Positions 1-8,090 of a DNA stretch of 61,941 nt are shown one piece after another. Position 1 is the first letter of the stretch; every line of letters starts with the position of its first letter. Source of the stretch: an uncultured Lachnospiraceae bacterium (lineage in GTDB: Bacteria; Bacillota; Clostridia; Lachnospirales; Lachnospiraceae); assembly GCA_900546495.1 (NCBI GenBank), contig URDN01000010.1, positions 1-61,941 of the forward strand, written 5' to 3'. The notes beneath the pieces were generated by a model that had not been told where the DNA came from, did not search any database, and saw only the letters and a list, made by a program, of their open reading frames with translations. The position numbers and the translations under genes were made by a program.

Positions 1-106
1 CTTTTCGCCCCTGATGTGCAAGACCAATTCCAAGATTTAATGTCGTTGTGGTCTTAGCTGTTCCTCCCTTCTGATTTGCAAGGGCGATTACTTTACATTT
101 GGTCAT
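1..106 (-). CDS. ParA-family partition/maintenance ATPase, N-terminal fragment (runs off left edge)
   Basis: Only the first 35 codons are in the window. Residues 11-21 read NQKGGTAKTTT, the deviant Walker A box of ParA/MinD ATPases (usual form KGGVGKTT), including the signature lysine at position 13. The start at 106 follows an AAGGAGG site seven bases upstream. ParA proteins drive segregation of plasmids and are common maintenance genes on integrative conjugative elements, which agrees with the mobile-element context. A ParB partner would be expected further left. The gene is separated from the upstream small-protein gene by a terminator. Confidence 0.85.
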   Translation of the reverse strand, partial: MTKCKVIALANQKGGTAKTTTTLNLGIGLAHQGRK

Positions 107-182
107 ATGGTTTCCTCCTTCCTCGAAAAAATTTAATAGCCAATCCTTTTTACGGGACCGGCTATGTACAAAAATGGGCATG

Positions 183-217
183 AAAAAAGCCGACGGATTC
201 TTAGCGAACCAATCGGC
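183..217 (-). terminator. Rho-independent terminator of the abortive-infection operon
   Basis: On the minus strand a GCCGA...TCGGC stem, with an inner GG/CC pairing, is followed directly by six T residues. It lies 21 bases past the stop codon of the 150-residue gene and upstream of parA. It therefore ends the three-gene operon and makes parA a separate unit. Confidence 0.7.
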
Positions 218-237
218 TATGTAATTACACTTCCCTA

Positions 238-690
238 TTAATATTCTTTTGGAATTTCTTTAGAGAAAGTTATATTATAAGTTTCAGCAAGTAATTTTAT
301 ATTATCTCGGAAAATTTTCCGAAATTTCTTCATAGCAACTCCATATTCCAAATCTTCCCAATCACTTTGCAAGTTTTTATAAAGAATTCCTCTTACTTCA
401 ACCCTCTGCATATTATCTAAGAATTCATTACATGCATCAACCATTTGCTTAATTATTGTTATTATATTTTGATCATATTTATATCTGCTAAGTATATCTA
501 CAAGCTTATTTTTTATTTCTATCGCTGATTTCTCACTCCATTCCTTTTTTTCCATCTCTTTCGGGTTAATCAACAATCTTTTTGATTCTAAATAGTAGAA
601 CATCTCTTGAATTCCTTTTTGTCCAGATTCTGTATATTCCCAAGATATTCCACCAATTGGAACAGATATTCCATTCAATTTTATCCCCAT
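238..690 (-). CDS. Small conserved protein of the abortive-infection operon, function unknown
   Basis: A 150-residue soluble protein without signal peptide or membrane segment. The N-terminus (KLNGISVPIGGISWEY) followed by a stretch FYYLESKRLLINP resembles small cytosolic proteins filed as DUF6650; that link is from memory and uncertain. The start follows AGAGG and an upstream AAGGAG. It is the third gene after the AbiGi-type gene, 45 bases downstream of the second, and probably in the same transcript because the first clear terminator follows it. A role as an accessory or immunity part of the defence operon is inference. Low GC like its neighbours. Confidence 0.6.
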   Translation of the reverse strand: MGIKLNGISVPIGGISWEYTESGQKGIQEMFYYLESKRLLINPKEMEKKEWSEKSAIEIKNKLVDILSRYKYDQNIITIIKQMVDACNEFLDNMQRVEVRGILYKNLQSDWEDLEYGVAMKKFRKIFRDNIKLLAETYNITFSKEIPKEY

Positions 691-735
691 ATACCTCTTA
701 ACTCCTTTGTAACCTCAGTAATATCCTATAAATTT

Positions 736-1821
736 TTATTCTTCAGCCAGATACTCCCCTAATCTTTTTGCATTCACATATGCTTCTTTGTTCTCCATAA
801 TACTTTTCATTTCATTCTCCGCTTCTTTTTCTGTTTTGAATCCTTTATAAGATATAAACATAGGTCTACTATCTTCTTCTCCATAAGAAATTTTTGTTGT
901 TCCATTTTCAAGTTCTATTATCTCTTTAACAATAGCATTGGTTAAAAGATTAGACGTATAAATTTCAACAGTCTCTCCCCATAAGTAAAACTCTTTTCTT
1001 TTTATAAAAGTTACATCTAATGCTGTTCCAACTTTTATATTCTCCTTTTGCTGATTAATTTTCAAATCATTGGTCTTTATCTCTGTTAACTTAGTATTAA
1101 TCCTTATTGGCATTTTCTTTTTTAAAATAATATAAAGTTCTTCAGTATCTCTCCAACATTCTTCTTCATCTTGCTGAAGTTTTGATGGATCAATAGTAAT
1201 TTCCACTTCTTGCTCCACAAAATGCAATTTTTTGTACTGTAAAATTGCTTCTTCAAAATATTTTTTCATAGATTTTATGGAATTCCATTCTTTTATTTGC
1301 GTATCTTTCTTTATAGCTTCTATTGGCTGTTTAAACAATCTGTCAAAAAACGCTACCATCATGTTATAATGTTCAATTATTTCATTTATACTTTTAGCTT
1401 TTTCAGGCTGTGCTCGATACGTGATTTTACTTTTTCCCGTTCCTTTCTCCAGTACAATTTTCAAATATACAATTTCATCTTGTTTTGTTTCAAGTACAAT
1501 ATTATCATTCGTATGGAATCTGCTAAAATTTATATCCCTTTTGCCTAACTCTGTATCAATATTAAATGTAACTTTTTCCTTTGATGGTCCTATTATAACG
1601 TCTACAATTTCTTCTTGTTCGGAAATAGGATAAATATTGTTCCCTGTTTGGACAGAAGTTTCAATATCTGTTACTCCATTAACCCTTATTGTCCGTCCCT
1701 CTTCTTGTACACTATTTAATGCTTCAATAAAATCCTCATACGCTTCTTTATTCTTAAAACTAATTTTTCCTTTATACGAAATCTCTTGATTAGAAAATAC
1801 CTCTTTCAATTTATTACCCAT
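736..1821 (-). CDS. Candidate toxin partner of the AbiGi-type protein, unrecognised family
   Basis: A 361-residue protein starting one base after the stop of the AbiGi-type gene, so the two are almost certainly translationally coupled. It is predicted soluble, lysine- and glutamate-rich. It starts with a segment about fitting residues into a beta-structured domain (KISFKNKEAYEDFIEAL) and ends with a similar segment (FISYKGFKTEKEAENEM), suggesting two related modules. I see no nucleotidyltransferase, nuclease or ATPase motif. In the lactococcal AbiG system abiGi is followed by abiGii, a protein of similar size, so by position this is the AbiGii-slot protein. Sequence similarity to AbiGii is not something I can show. 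Confidence 0.6.
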   Translation of the reverse strand: MGNKLKEVFSNQEISYKGKISFKNKEAYEDFIEALNSVQEEGRTIRVNGVTDIETSVQTGNNIYPISEQEEIVDVIIGPSKEKVTFNIDTELGKRDINFSRFHTNDNIVLETKQDEIVYLKIVLEKGTGKSKITYRAQPEKAKSINEIIEHYNMMVAFFDRLFKQPIEAIKKDTQIKEWNSIKSMKKYFEEAILQYKKLHFVEQEVEITIDPSKLQQDEEECWRDTEELYIILKKKMPIRINTKLTEIKTNDLKINQQKENIKVGTALDVTFIKRKEFYLWGETVEIYTSNLLTNAIVKEIIELENGTTKISYGEEDSRPMFISYKGFKTEKEAENEMKSIMENKEAYVNAKRLGEYLAEE

Positions 1822-1822
1822 T

Positions 1823-2743
1823 TTACCAATCCTTTCTTATTTCTGCTAATACTAATATTTTACTAATTAAAATATATTTCTGCGTCATAATATCACTTTC
1901 TGAAGTAAATTGTTCTTCTGGAATGTTCAAAATCGTATTTATAAAATCAATACGTTCACTTGCATTCGGAACAATAATATATCGAATATCTTCGTAATTG
2001 TAAAGTAACCATAACTTTTCATACTGTCTTGTACTTAACCTACTATTAATGTCCATCTCTAGTAAATATTGATTTGCCACAACACGTTCGATATTTGTAT
2101 TTCTTACTGCTTCTCTGCCTGGAACATATCTCCATTCTTTTTCGTCATGAAAATTTTTTTGAAATTCTATTTCTATTTCTTCTCCAGTTTCTTTTTTATT
2201 TTTTCTTTTCATAATTCCTCTCAAAGGTTTAATGAAGCATAATCTATCTAATATATCGTCCACATACGCGTCTGATACATTATCAGTATTCAAAACTTGT
2301 TCAACTATTTCTGAAAAATATCTTGTATATTGTGATTGCTCATTCAAATAATGAATCGGTTGTAAATTATTCTTTTCTCCCCATTCTTTTGAAAAAGCAA
2401 TTCCATATTCACCATAAAAGTCCGTATGCGTATAATTATTCTTTATTCTCTTTTTCTCATCACTACTTAAATTTGAATAAATTTCTCCCACTGGATTTAA
2501 GTAAAAAGTTTCTGTAAGTTTATGAAATGGGATGTCACAAAAACACTTCTGTAATACCATAGCTTCCGGGAAAGCAATATCCCCATTATGTATATTAAGA
2601 TACTCTAAATTTTCTTTACAATATCTCGGTATAATGGCCTTCTTTTCTAAAATTTCTTTCAAATACTCTGATTTCTTCATAAAATTAAATATTGTATTTG
2701 CACTCTGAGCATAATCATCATATCTTAAATCTATTTTTCCCAT
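1823..2743 (-). CDS. AbiGi-family abortive-infection protein (antitoxin-type, PF10899-like)
   Basis: A 306-residue cytosolic protein with the hallmarks I associate with the AbiGi family: an early IIPRYCKENLEYL segment, FCDIPFHKL near residue 90, YGEYGIAFSKEWGEKNNLQP near residue 125, and EWRYVPG about residue 210. AbiGi is the first gene of the two-gene AbiG phage-abortion system of Lactococcus and is classed as its antitoxin. The start chosen at 2743 has GAGGAG nine bases upstream. An in-frame TTG at 2770 is possible but has no site. It is first in an operon with the two following genes. TATAAT boxes on the minus strand lie at 2776-2781 and 2814-2819. Very low GC, in keeping with transfer. 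Confidence 0.75.
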   Translation of the reverse strand: MGKIDLRYDDYAQSANTIFNFMKKSEYLKEILEKKAIIPRYCKENLEYLNIHNGDIAFPEAMVLQKCFCDIPFHKLTETFYLNPVGEIYSNLSSDEKKRIKNNYTHTDFYGEYGIAFSKEWGEKNNLQPIHYLNEQSQYTRYFSEIVEQVLNTDNVSDAYVDDILDRLCFIKPLRGIMKRKNKKETGEEIEIEFQKNFHDEKEWRYVPGREAVRNTNIERVVANQYLLEMDINSRLSTRQYEKLWLLYNYEDIRYIIVPNASERIDFINTILNIPEEQFTSESDIMTQKYILISKILVLAEIRKDW

Positions 2744-2882
2744 ACAACAAAACTCCTCTATCCTTCGCAACTTCTATTATACCTTTCCTAACCCACTGCA
2801 CTTTTCTATGTTTATTATACCAACTCTTCAACCCCTATACATCAATTTTTCCAAATTCTATAATCAAAAAAGCAGGCAATAA

Positions 2883-3002
2883 AAAGTCACAAAACCTCTT
2901 CATCCACCTGCTTTTCACCTATACTCTCACCACTACCACTTCTACAACATCTGGATGTTCAACCACCCACATACCACAAAATACCACCTATTTTGTGACT
3001 TT
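2883..3002. repeat. 12-bp inverted repeat at the element end
   Basis: AAAGTCACAAAA (2883-2894) and its exact complement TTTTGTGACTTT (2991-3002) face each other 96 bases apart, the outer copy six bases from the uvrB break. Between them are tandem ATACCAC copies (2971-2977, 2981-2987). This arrangement fits core and arm sites of a recombinase at an attachment junction. A second, weaker pairing (AAAAGCAGG/CCTGCTTTTTT, about 2868-2915) could end transcription running out of the truncated uvrB. Confidence 0.6.
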
Positions 3003-3008
3003 CTCATG

Positions 3009-3281
3009 CTAGGAAACGAAATACTCAACGGCATTGTTCGGGAAAAATTCCTTCATTTCCCCGTAAAGCTGCGCCGCCAACGTCTTATTATGTGCAATGA
3101 TCAGCGTCGGTTTATTCAGTTGCTGAATGACATTCGCCATAGTGAATGTCTTACCGGAACCAGTGACACCAAGCAGGGTTTCAAACTGATTGCCTTCCCT
3201 GAAACCTTCCACCAGTTCCGCGATTGCCTGCGGCTGATCGCCGGTTGGTTTGTATTGTGAAACTAATTCAAAATGATCCAT
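3009..3281 (-). pseudogene. uvrB: uvrB, 5' fragment cut by the mobile element
   Basis: The 90 codons match the UvrB N-terminus: FELVSQYKPTGDQPQAI, the Walker A box GVTGSGKTFTMAN around residue 40, and NKTLAAQLYGEMKEFFPNNAVEYFVS at the end. Intact UvrB is about 660 residues and continues from that VS with a conserved tyrosine-rich YYDYYQPEAY segment. Here VS is followed by TAG inside foreign DNA. The start has AGGAGG (ACCTCCT on the plus strand at 3286-3292). UvrB is the damage-verification helicase of nucleotide excision repair. No second uvrB is present in the window, so repair should be impaired unless the element excises, restores a 5' end at its other junction, or a second copy exists. 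Confidence 0.92.
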
Positions 3282-3375
3282 GCAGACCTCCTGAGTGAAT
3301 CTGATTTATATCGTAAATAGCTGTCATGTTTTTACTTTCTTAGTATTGTTACCCGATTAGTATATCATTCATATG

Positions 3376-3418
3376 GAAAAAAGTACAGAACAAACCGAAT
3401 GTTTGTTCTGCACTTTTT
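3376..3418. terminator. Bidirectional terminator
   Basis: A 14-bp stem (AGTACAGAACAAAC at 3382-3395 with GTTTGTTCTGCACT at 3401-3414, one mismatch) and a short loop, with A-run before and T-run after. It can stop the hydrolase gene reading leftwards and any transcript from the other side. Confidence 0.85.
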
Positions 3419-3435
3419 CTTATATTCCATCCACT

Positions 3436-4167
3436 CTACTCACAAAACTCCACGATTTTCTCCGCAGTCTCTTCCTGCTGCTCCTTTGCCGAAATATCCG
3501 CTTCTCCATCGCCTTTCTGTACACCGTAATATCCATATCCCGCGTGATTACCACCCTGGATGCAGAATTCTTCATAAACAGACGGCATCAACTTTCGTCC
3601 TTCCGTCACCTTATCCATATTCACAACTCCATCATTGCTTCCATAAATAGACAACACTTTCAGATCTGTGTCTGACAAATCTTTTGTGGAATACGCAGCC
3701 AAAAATATCAGTCCATCCAGCTTTTCACTGTTCTTATCTGCATAAACGGCTGCCATCGCCCCTCCCAGAGAATGCCCTGCCAGATACCAGTGATCATAAC
3801 TGTAAGTTTCCATAATTTTATCCGCACGATTCATCCCCATAAACGCCAGATTGTCCGGCATATGCACCAGATAACAATCAATTCCGTCCGCAGCCAGCTG
3901 TTTCAGCAAACTTGCGTATGCTAAATCTTCCACCTTTGCTCCCGGATAAAAAATCAGGGCTGTATCATTGCCCGGTCCATCAAAAAAGTAGCCATACTCA
4001 GCTTCCTCTACCTTCACATCATCTGTACTCTTCAGTGCCGCCTGCCGATTCTGCACATGATAATAATTGCTTACATAAACAAGGGACACGATGATCAAAG
4101 CCACTATCACGATCAGGGCGATCAAACCCGCCTGTTTTAATCTTTTTCTGCTTTTCTTCTTACTCAT
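3436..4167 (-). CDS. Membrane-anchored alpha/beta hydrolase
   Basis: A 243-residue protein with a basic N-terminus, one membrane segment at about residues 14-33, and an extracytoplasmic alpha/beta-hydrolase domain. The nucleophile elbow is GHSLGG (Ser133). Asp179 (YGSNDG) and His208 (GGNHAG) complete the triad. The layout fits the alpha/beta hydrolase family 5 type (PF12695), found as small surface esterases in clostridia. The substrate is unknown. It stands alone between the uvrB promoter region and a long gene-free stretch, and is followed by a strong terminator. Confidence 0.8.
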   Translation of the reverse strand: MSKKKSRKRLKQAGLIALIVIVALIIVSLVYVSNYYHVQNRQAALKSTDDVKVEEAEYGYFFDGPGNDTALIFYPGAKVEDLAYASLLKQLAADGIDCYLVHMPDNLAFMGMNRADKIMETYSYDHWYLAGHSLGGAMAAVYADKNSEKLDGLIFLAAYSTKDLSDTDLKVLSIYGSNDGVVNMDKVTEGRKLMPSVYEEFCIQGGNHAGYGYYGVQKGDGEADISAKEQQEETAEKIVEFCE

Positions 4168-4486
4168 TTTCTTTTCCTTTCCTGTCTGCTAATTCTTTTT
4201 TAGTCCATCTCAACAATCTTAATTTTTTCATACCCATCATTTCTTATAATTGTTGTAAAAATTCCGTAAATTCATTTTTTCCCTTGACTAATCCATTTTT
4301 TCGTATTAAACTGACCAAGGTTTTGAGGGAAACTCCTTCAGACAACCTTGATTTATAATGATACATCAGATTTATGTTTTCTAAAAGTTTATTATAAAAC
4401 ACGATTCACTTCCGCTGTATAACATGCAGATAAGCAATCGTATCGTCATCAGAAAACAATCTGAATTTTTAACAGGAGGTGTGATC

Positions 4487-4576
4487 ATGGACAATTGTGA
4501 TAGTACAGGACGAAGTATGATCTGCGGTGGCAGACAATGGAAACTGAATATGCAGCTGTTCCATGTAATTCACTGA
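4487..4576 (+). CDS. Possible 29-residue small protein or leader peptide upstream of mgtE
   Basis: An ATG preceded by a perfect AGGAGGTGTGATC site opens a 29-codon frame reading MDNCDSTGRSMICGGRQWKL and nine more residues, then TGA. It has two cysteines and no membrane segment. It lies 301 bases before the mgtE start in an otherwise gene-free 710-base stretch (4168-4877). A weak GAAC/GTTC hairpin with T-run follows at about 4630. It could be a leader peptide for mgtE, an independent small protein, or chance. The excellent ribosome-binding site is the main support. Elsewhere in 4168-4877 I see a CAAGGTT...AACCTTG hairpin at about 4316-4352 and no magnesium-riboswitch consensus. Confidence 0.4.
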   Translation: MDNCDSTGRSMICGGRQWKLNMQLFHVIH

Positions 4577-4877
4577 TTCCTGCATTTTCATTTCCAACTA
4601 AATATAAGACTGATAAAAAAATGCTGAACACCAGTTCTTTTTATTTAATATTACATATTCATTTTCTCACTTGAACTGCGCATTATTTCTTATATCTTTC
4701 TTCATTTACTCCCACCGCACAGAGGATTCCTATACTGCACAGTAGTAACTGTAACATTTGCTTTCGGAATTTTGTAAAGCGGTGATTTTTTATGCCCTTT
4801 TTTCAGAAATACGATGGAATTCTTCATCGAAAAGACTTCAACCATATCTGATCTGGGGGCTGTCAGGAGGAAATGAG

Positions 4878-6272
4878 ATGAAAAAAACATTAAATATCAA
4901 ACCAAACTACGTAGAAGAATTGCTGAAAATCATTCAGAGCCCGTTAAAAAATGAGGTCCTGCTGGATCGGCTGAATGATTATCATGAAAGAGATATTGCA
5001 GATGCACTGGAACTGCTGTCACCGCAGCAGCGCAAAAAACTGTATCCGGTGTTGGGCGCCAAACGGCTTGCAGAAATTTTTTCCTATCTGGAGACACCAA
5101 CACAGTATCTGTCAGAACTGAGTGTCAATCAGGCAGCAAAAATCGTATCCTACATGGATTCCGATGATGCGGTAGACGTACTGGAGCAGATGGAAGCATC
5201 TGCCAAGGAAAAAATCGTAAAACTGCTGGATGCGGATTCCAGCCACGATATCCGGCTGATTCTCTCCTACGATGAGGATGAAATCGGAAGTATGATGACA
5301 ACGAACTTTGTTGCCATAAAAAAAGAACTGTCTGTCCGTCAGGCTATGCGTGAACTGGTTGCTCAGGCAGGCGAAAATGACAATATTTCCACTGTTTACG
5401 TGGTTGATGATACGGATAATTTTTACGGTGCCATCGATCTGAAGGATCTGATCATTGCCAGAGAAAGCGATGAACTGGAAGATATCATCAGTACTTCCTA
5501 TCCATATGTAACGGAGCATGAAAAAATTGAAAACTGCATCGAAACGATCAAAGATTACGCCGAAGATTCCCTGCCGGTTCTGACTGACAGTGGAAAACTG
5601 ATTGGTATTCTGACTGCTCAGGATATCGTAGAAGCTGTAGATGATGAAATGGGTGAGGACTACGCAAAGCTGGCTGGTCTGACTGCAGAAGAAGATCTGC
5701 ACGAAAAGACATCTACCAGTATCAAAAAACGTCTGCCATGGCTGATCATCCTTCTGTTTCTCGGCATGGCGGTATCCTCCGTGGTCGGAGTATTTGAGAC
5801 AGTGGTAGCCGTACTGCCAATCGTTATGTGTTTCCAGTCCCTAATCCTTGATATGGCAGGAAATGTTGGTACTCAGTCCCTGGCTGTTACCATCCGTGTT
5901 CTGGTAGATGAGACACTGACCGCAAAACAAAAATTCGGTCTTGTTTTGAAGGAGATGAAAGTCGGATTCCTGAACGGACTTTTCCTTGGAATCCTCTCTT
6001 TCGTATTCATCGGTCTGTACATCTCTGTGTTAAAAAATTATCCGATGGGACATGCATTCCTAATCTCCGGCTGCGTTGGCTTTTCCCTGATGGTAGCCAT
6101 GGTGATCTCCAGCATGGTCGGCACCCTGATCCCGATGTTTTTCCACAAGATCAAAATCGATCCGGCAGTTGCTTCCGGTCCATTGATCACAACCGTCAAC
6201 GATCTGGTTGCCGTTGTTACTTACTACGGACTCGCATGGCTGCTTCTGATCCATGTGCTGAATATGATTTAA
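4878..6272 (+). CDS. mgtE: MgtE-type magnesium channel/transporter
   Basis: 464 residues, the normal MgtE size. The cytosolic N-domain (about residues 10-125) of short helical repeats is followed by a CBS pair (about 130-250), a plug helix, and five membrane helices from residue 275 on. The last segment carries the conserved GPLITTVNDLVAVVTYYG pore region, whose aspartate corresponds to the Mg2+ selectivity site. The CBS pair and N-domain sense cytosolic Mg2+ and close the pore. The start at 4878 was chosen for AGGAGG eight bases upstream; the longer frame has no site. The upstream region holds a small ORF. Confidence 0.93.
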   Translation: MKKTLNIKPNYVEELLKIIQSPLKNEVLLDRLNDYHERDIADALELLSPQQRKKLYPVLGAKRLAEIFSYLETPTQYLSELSVNQAAKIVSYMDSDDAVDVLEQMEASAKEKIVKLLDADSSHDIRLILSYDEDEIGSMMTTNFVAIKKELSVRQAMRELVAQAGENDNISTVYVVDDTDNFYGAIDLKDLIIARESDELEDIISTSYPYVTEHEKIENCIETIKDYAEDSLPVLTDSGKLIGILTAQDIVEAVDDEMGEDYAKLAGLTAEEDLHEKTSTSIKKRLPWLIILLFLGMAVSSVVGVFETVVAVLPIVMCFQSLILDMAGNVGTQSLAVTIRVLVDETLTAKQKFGLVLKEMKVGFLNGLFLGILSFVFIGLYISVLKNYPMGHAFLISGCVGFSLMVAMVISSMVGTLIPMFFHKIKIDPAVASGPLITTVNDLVAVVTYYGLAWLLLIHVLNMI

Positions 6273-6307
6273 AAATGTATGACATTCCGCATAACTGCAT
6301 AATCATT

Positions 6308-6539
6308 CAAGTCGAACGCACGTGAGACTTGGTGCGTGATTCTGGTCAGCGAAAGCTGACATATTCTTCTCAGAATCACTGCACTCTACACTTCGTTTCG
6401 GTCGGCGCAAAACCATTGTCTCCCAGACAATGTGCGCCCTCGCGGAGCGTTTATCTCAGTCGGAGATTGTACTCCCACTGAGAAAGACTTGTTATTACTC
6501 ACCACTTGCAGAAGTGGGAGTCTTCTCGACTGAGATAAA
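6308..6539. repeat. Intergenic modular repeat, modules C-D-E
   Basis: Three hairpin modules in a row. Module C (6308-6396) starts GTCGAACGCACGTGAGA and folds GATTCTG...CAGAATC around GTCAG/CTGAC. Module D (6411-6450) has the perfect CCATTGTCT/AGACAATG stem. Module E (6451-6539) is bounded by TTATCTCAGTCG and CGACTGAGATAA. C recurs at 27021 and 60291, D at 34235, E at 36488. Confidence 0.85.
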
Positions 6540-6582
6540 TACAACATGGTTATATAAAATCTATTTCAATAAAAAACAATGT

Positions 6583-6634
6583 AAAAAGACAGCTGTATAC
6601 TGAGTATTTCTCAGCGTACAACTGTCTTATTTTT
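6583..6634. terminator. Bidirectional terminator between mgtE and the DUF6472 gene
   Basis: A long stem AAGACAGcTGTATACTGAG / CTCAGCGTACAACTGTCTT with A-run before and T-run after separates the convergent genes. Confidence 0.85.
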
Positions 6635-6680
6635 GCTCATCGTATTCTTTTTACGTATCGCTGTAACCACATTATACAGA

Positions 6681-6878
6681 CTACATCTGTTTTCTTACAA
6701 TACTGTACTCGTCTCCCGGACGGTAATACGGACATTCCCGGAACTGCCCGGTGATAAACCGATACATCTCATCCTGATCCAGATCCTGAGTACAGACATA
6801 GTACTCATAATCTTCATCATATTCATAATTCATACAGTATTCGCAATTTGATCCTGCGCGTTTCTTTGTTTCCTTCAT
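6681..6878 (-). CDS. Small Cys4 protein, DUF6472-like
   Basis: A 65-residue acidic, tyrosine-rich protein with four cysteines spaced as C12-x2-C15, C29 and C49, which suggests a zinc site. The segments CEYCMNYEYDEDYEYYVC and ECPYYRPGDEYSIVRKQM match a small family widespread in Lachnospiraceae that I recall as DUF6472. Function unknown. It is a single-gene unit, convergent with mgtE across a terminator. Confidence 0.75.
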   Translation of the reverse strand: MKETKKRAGSNCEYCMNYEYDEDYEYYVCTQDLDQDEMYRFITGQFRECPYYRPGDEYSIVRKQM

Positions 6879-7080
6879 AAGTCATCTCAATCCTTATATG
6901 TAATTTACAATATTTTTTATTATAATTCCTGCCATCTCATGAGTAAAAACAGTTCATAAACAACATTCTCCGTTCATCAAAAGTGAACAAGCTTCCTCCG
7001 ACTCTCTTTCGCCCATTATAACATTAATCACTGTAAATATCTATCAAAAGGATACATGCTTATCCACGCATACTTTATGC

Positions 7081-7881
7081 TTATAATCTTACCGGGCCGT
7101 TCTCTCTGATATAACGCCATCCCTCGTCAGTCTTCTCTACTTCCAGACAGCACTGTACATTCTGGGATGGATCCGGATGATTTTTCCATAAATCATATAA
7201 TTTCGGTAAAAATACCGGCCACTGGCTTGCCTCAAAATCCTCATGCTCCGTCAGGAAATTCGGTACGATCTTCGCATTCGGGTCTTTTTTCAAAATATCA
7301 ATAATAAATGATGGTGGCGCAGATACTTTGGAATTCTGTACAGTTGCTGTAATATGTACACAGCCACCTTCTACATCTTCCCACATATGAACGGTAGAGT
7401 CCACCAGTTCACCAAGGTCATTGAACACGCCTTCACAGATCACATGCTTCAGACAGGTTGTGAACGGGGAGAAATCTTTTAATGCCAGTCTGTGAATCTC
7501 TACGCCTTCGCCGCCAAATACAGCTGCGCCCGGCTCACATACCTCGGAGATCATGTGGACAGAAGCTTCCATACCATACTCTACCGGAGTTTTTACCCAT
7601 GTAAATTTCTTGTGAGAGCCCGGAGCCCACAGATAGTAACCTTTCGCCATGTTTGCCCAGAACCAGTCCATCATCTCGGATGTTACACCCGGAAGAAAAT
7701 GCTGTTTCTGTGACGGAAGTACATATCCTTTGTCAATGGCATCCTGATTTAACTCCAGTTCCGGCAGTAATGGGTTCGGTTTTTCCGGTTTCTCGTATGT
7801 TGCAAACGGTACATTCACGTTATCCTGACATGGCAGATAAGTTTGTCCTCCATTTGCTACATATTTTATAGTTTCACTCAT
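7081..7881 (-). CDS. DAPG/phloretin hydrolase-family protein (PhlG-like)
   Basis: 266 residues with the pattern MMDWFWANM...YYLWAPGSHKKFTW at about residues 69-96. This resembles the 2,4-diacetylphloroglucinol hydrolase (PhlG, PF18089) family, zinc enzymes that cleave a C-C bond next to a phenolic ring. Candidate metal ligands are His90 and later Glu/His residues. The gut relative is phloretin hydrolase of Eubacterium ramulus. No signal peptide, so it acts in the cytosol. It is divergent from a two-component system with a shared 209-base promoter region, which may control it. The actual substrate is not predictable; other phenolic ketones are possible. Confidence 0.7.
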   Translation of the reverse strand: MSETIKYVANGGQTYLPCQDNVNVPFATYEKPEKPNPLLPELELNQDAIDKGYVLPSQKQHFLPGVTSEMMDWFWANMAKGYYLWAPGSHKKFTWVKTPVEYGMEASVHMISEVCEPGAAVFGGEGVEIHRLALKDFSPFTTCLKHVICEGVFNDLGELVDSTVHMWEDVEGGCVHITATVQNSKVSAPPSFIIDILKKDPNAKIVPNFLTEHEDFEASQWPVFLPKLYDLWKNHPDPSQNVQCCLEVEKTDEGWRYIRENGPVRL

Positions 7882-7992
7882 GATTCTTTCTCCTTTTTGC
7901 CAGCTGACATTTACTTTTTGGTCTGCTGGTCTTACCTAATTATTATTTTATCTATTTTCATCTATCTTGTCTAGGATAATTTTTTCTGAATC

Positions 7993-8034
7993 TTTCTTAA
8001 GAAAACACGATGGCCTCGTATACTATGCTATAAT
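7993..8034 (+). promoter_or_regulatory. Candidate promoter and operator of the two-component system
   Basis: An extended -10 box (TGCTATAAT, TATAAT at 8029-8034) lies 57 bases before the regulator gene and has no good -35. A perfect 12-bp palindrome TTTCTTAAGAAA is at 7993-8004, where an activator would sit. The same region serves the divergent hydrolase gene. Confidence 0.5.
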
Positions 8035-8090
8035 TATCCCATTGACTTTAACAATTACAGAAAAATATTTTTCAAAGGACAACTACCATC

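Larger units (their letters stand above)
1..3008. mobile_element. Right-hand end of an integrated mobile element interrupting uvrB
   Basis: The first 3 kb is much richer in A+T than the chromosome that follows. It carries a ParA-type gene start and an abortive-infection operon, and it stops exactly where the uvrB reading frame is broken (stop codon 3009-3011). The last 130 bases hold a perfect 12-bp inverted repeat (2883-2894 and 2991-3002) and short direct repeats, as in recombinase arm sites. No recombinase gene is visible, so it must lie to the left, outside the window, as must the rest of uvrB. Whether this is an integrative conjugative element, a prophage or a mobilizable island cannot be told from this piece. 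Accessory cargo at the boundary and a ParA gene fit an ICE or mobilizable element best. Confidence 0.8.

Noticed and set aside
3396..3410. LexA box upstream of uvrB
   Set aside because: CGAATGTTTGTTC resembles the Gram-positive SOS box, but it lies within the stem of a bidirectional terminator and about 115 bases from the start.
4168..4877. M-box magnesium riboswitch before mgtE
   Set aside because: The conserved M-box core is not present; only short hairpins are seen.
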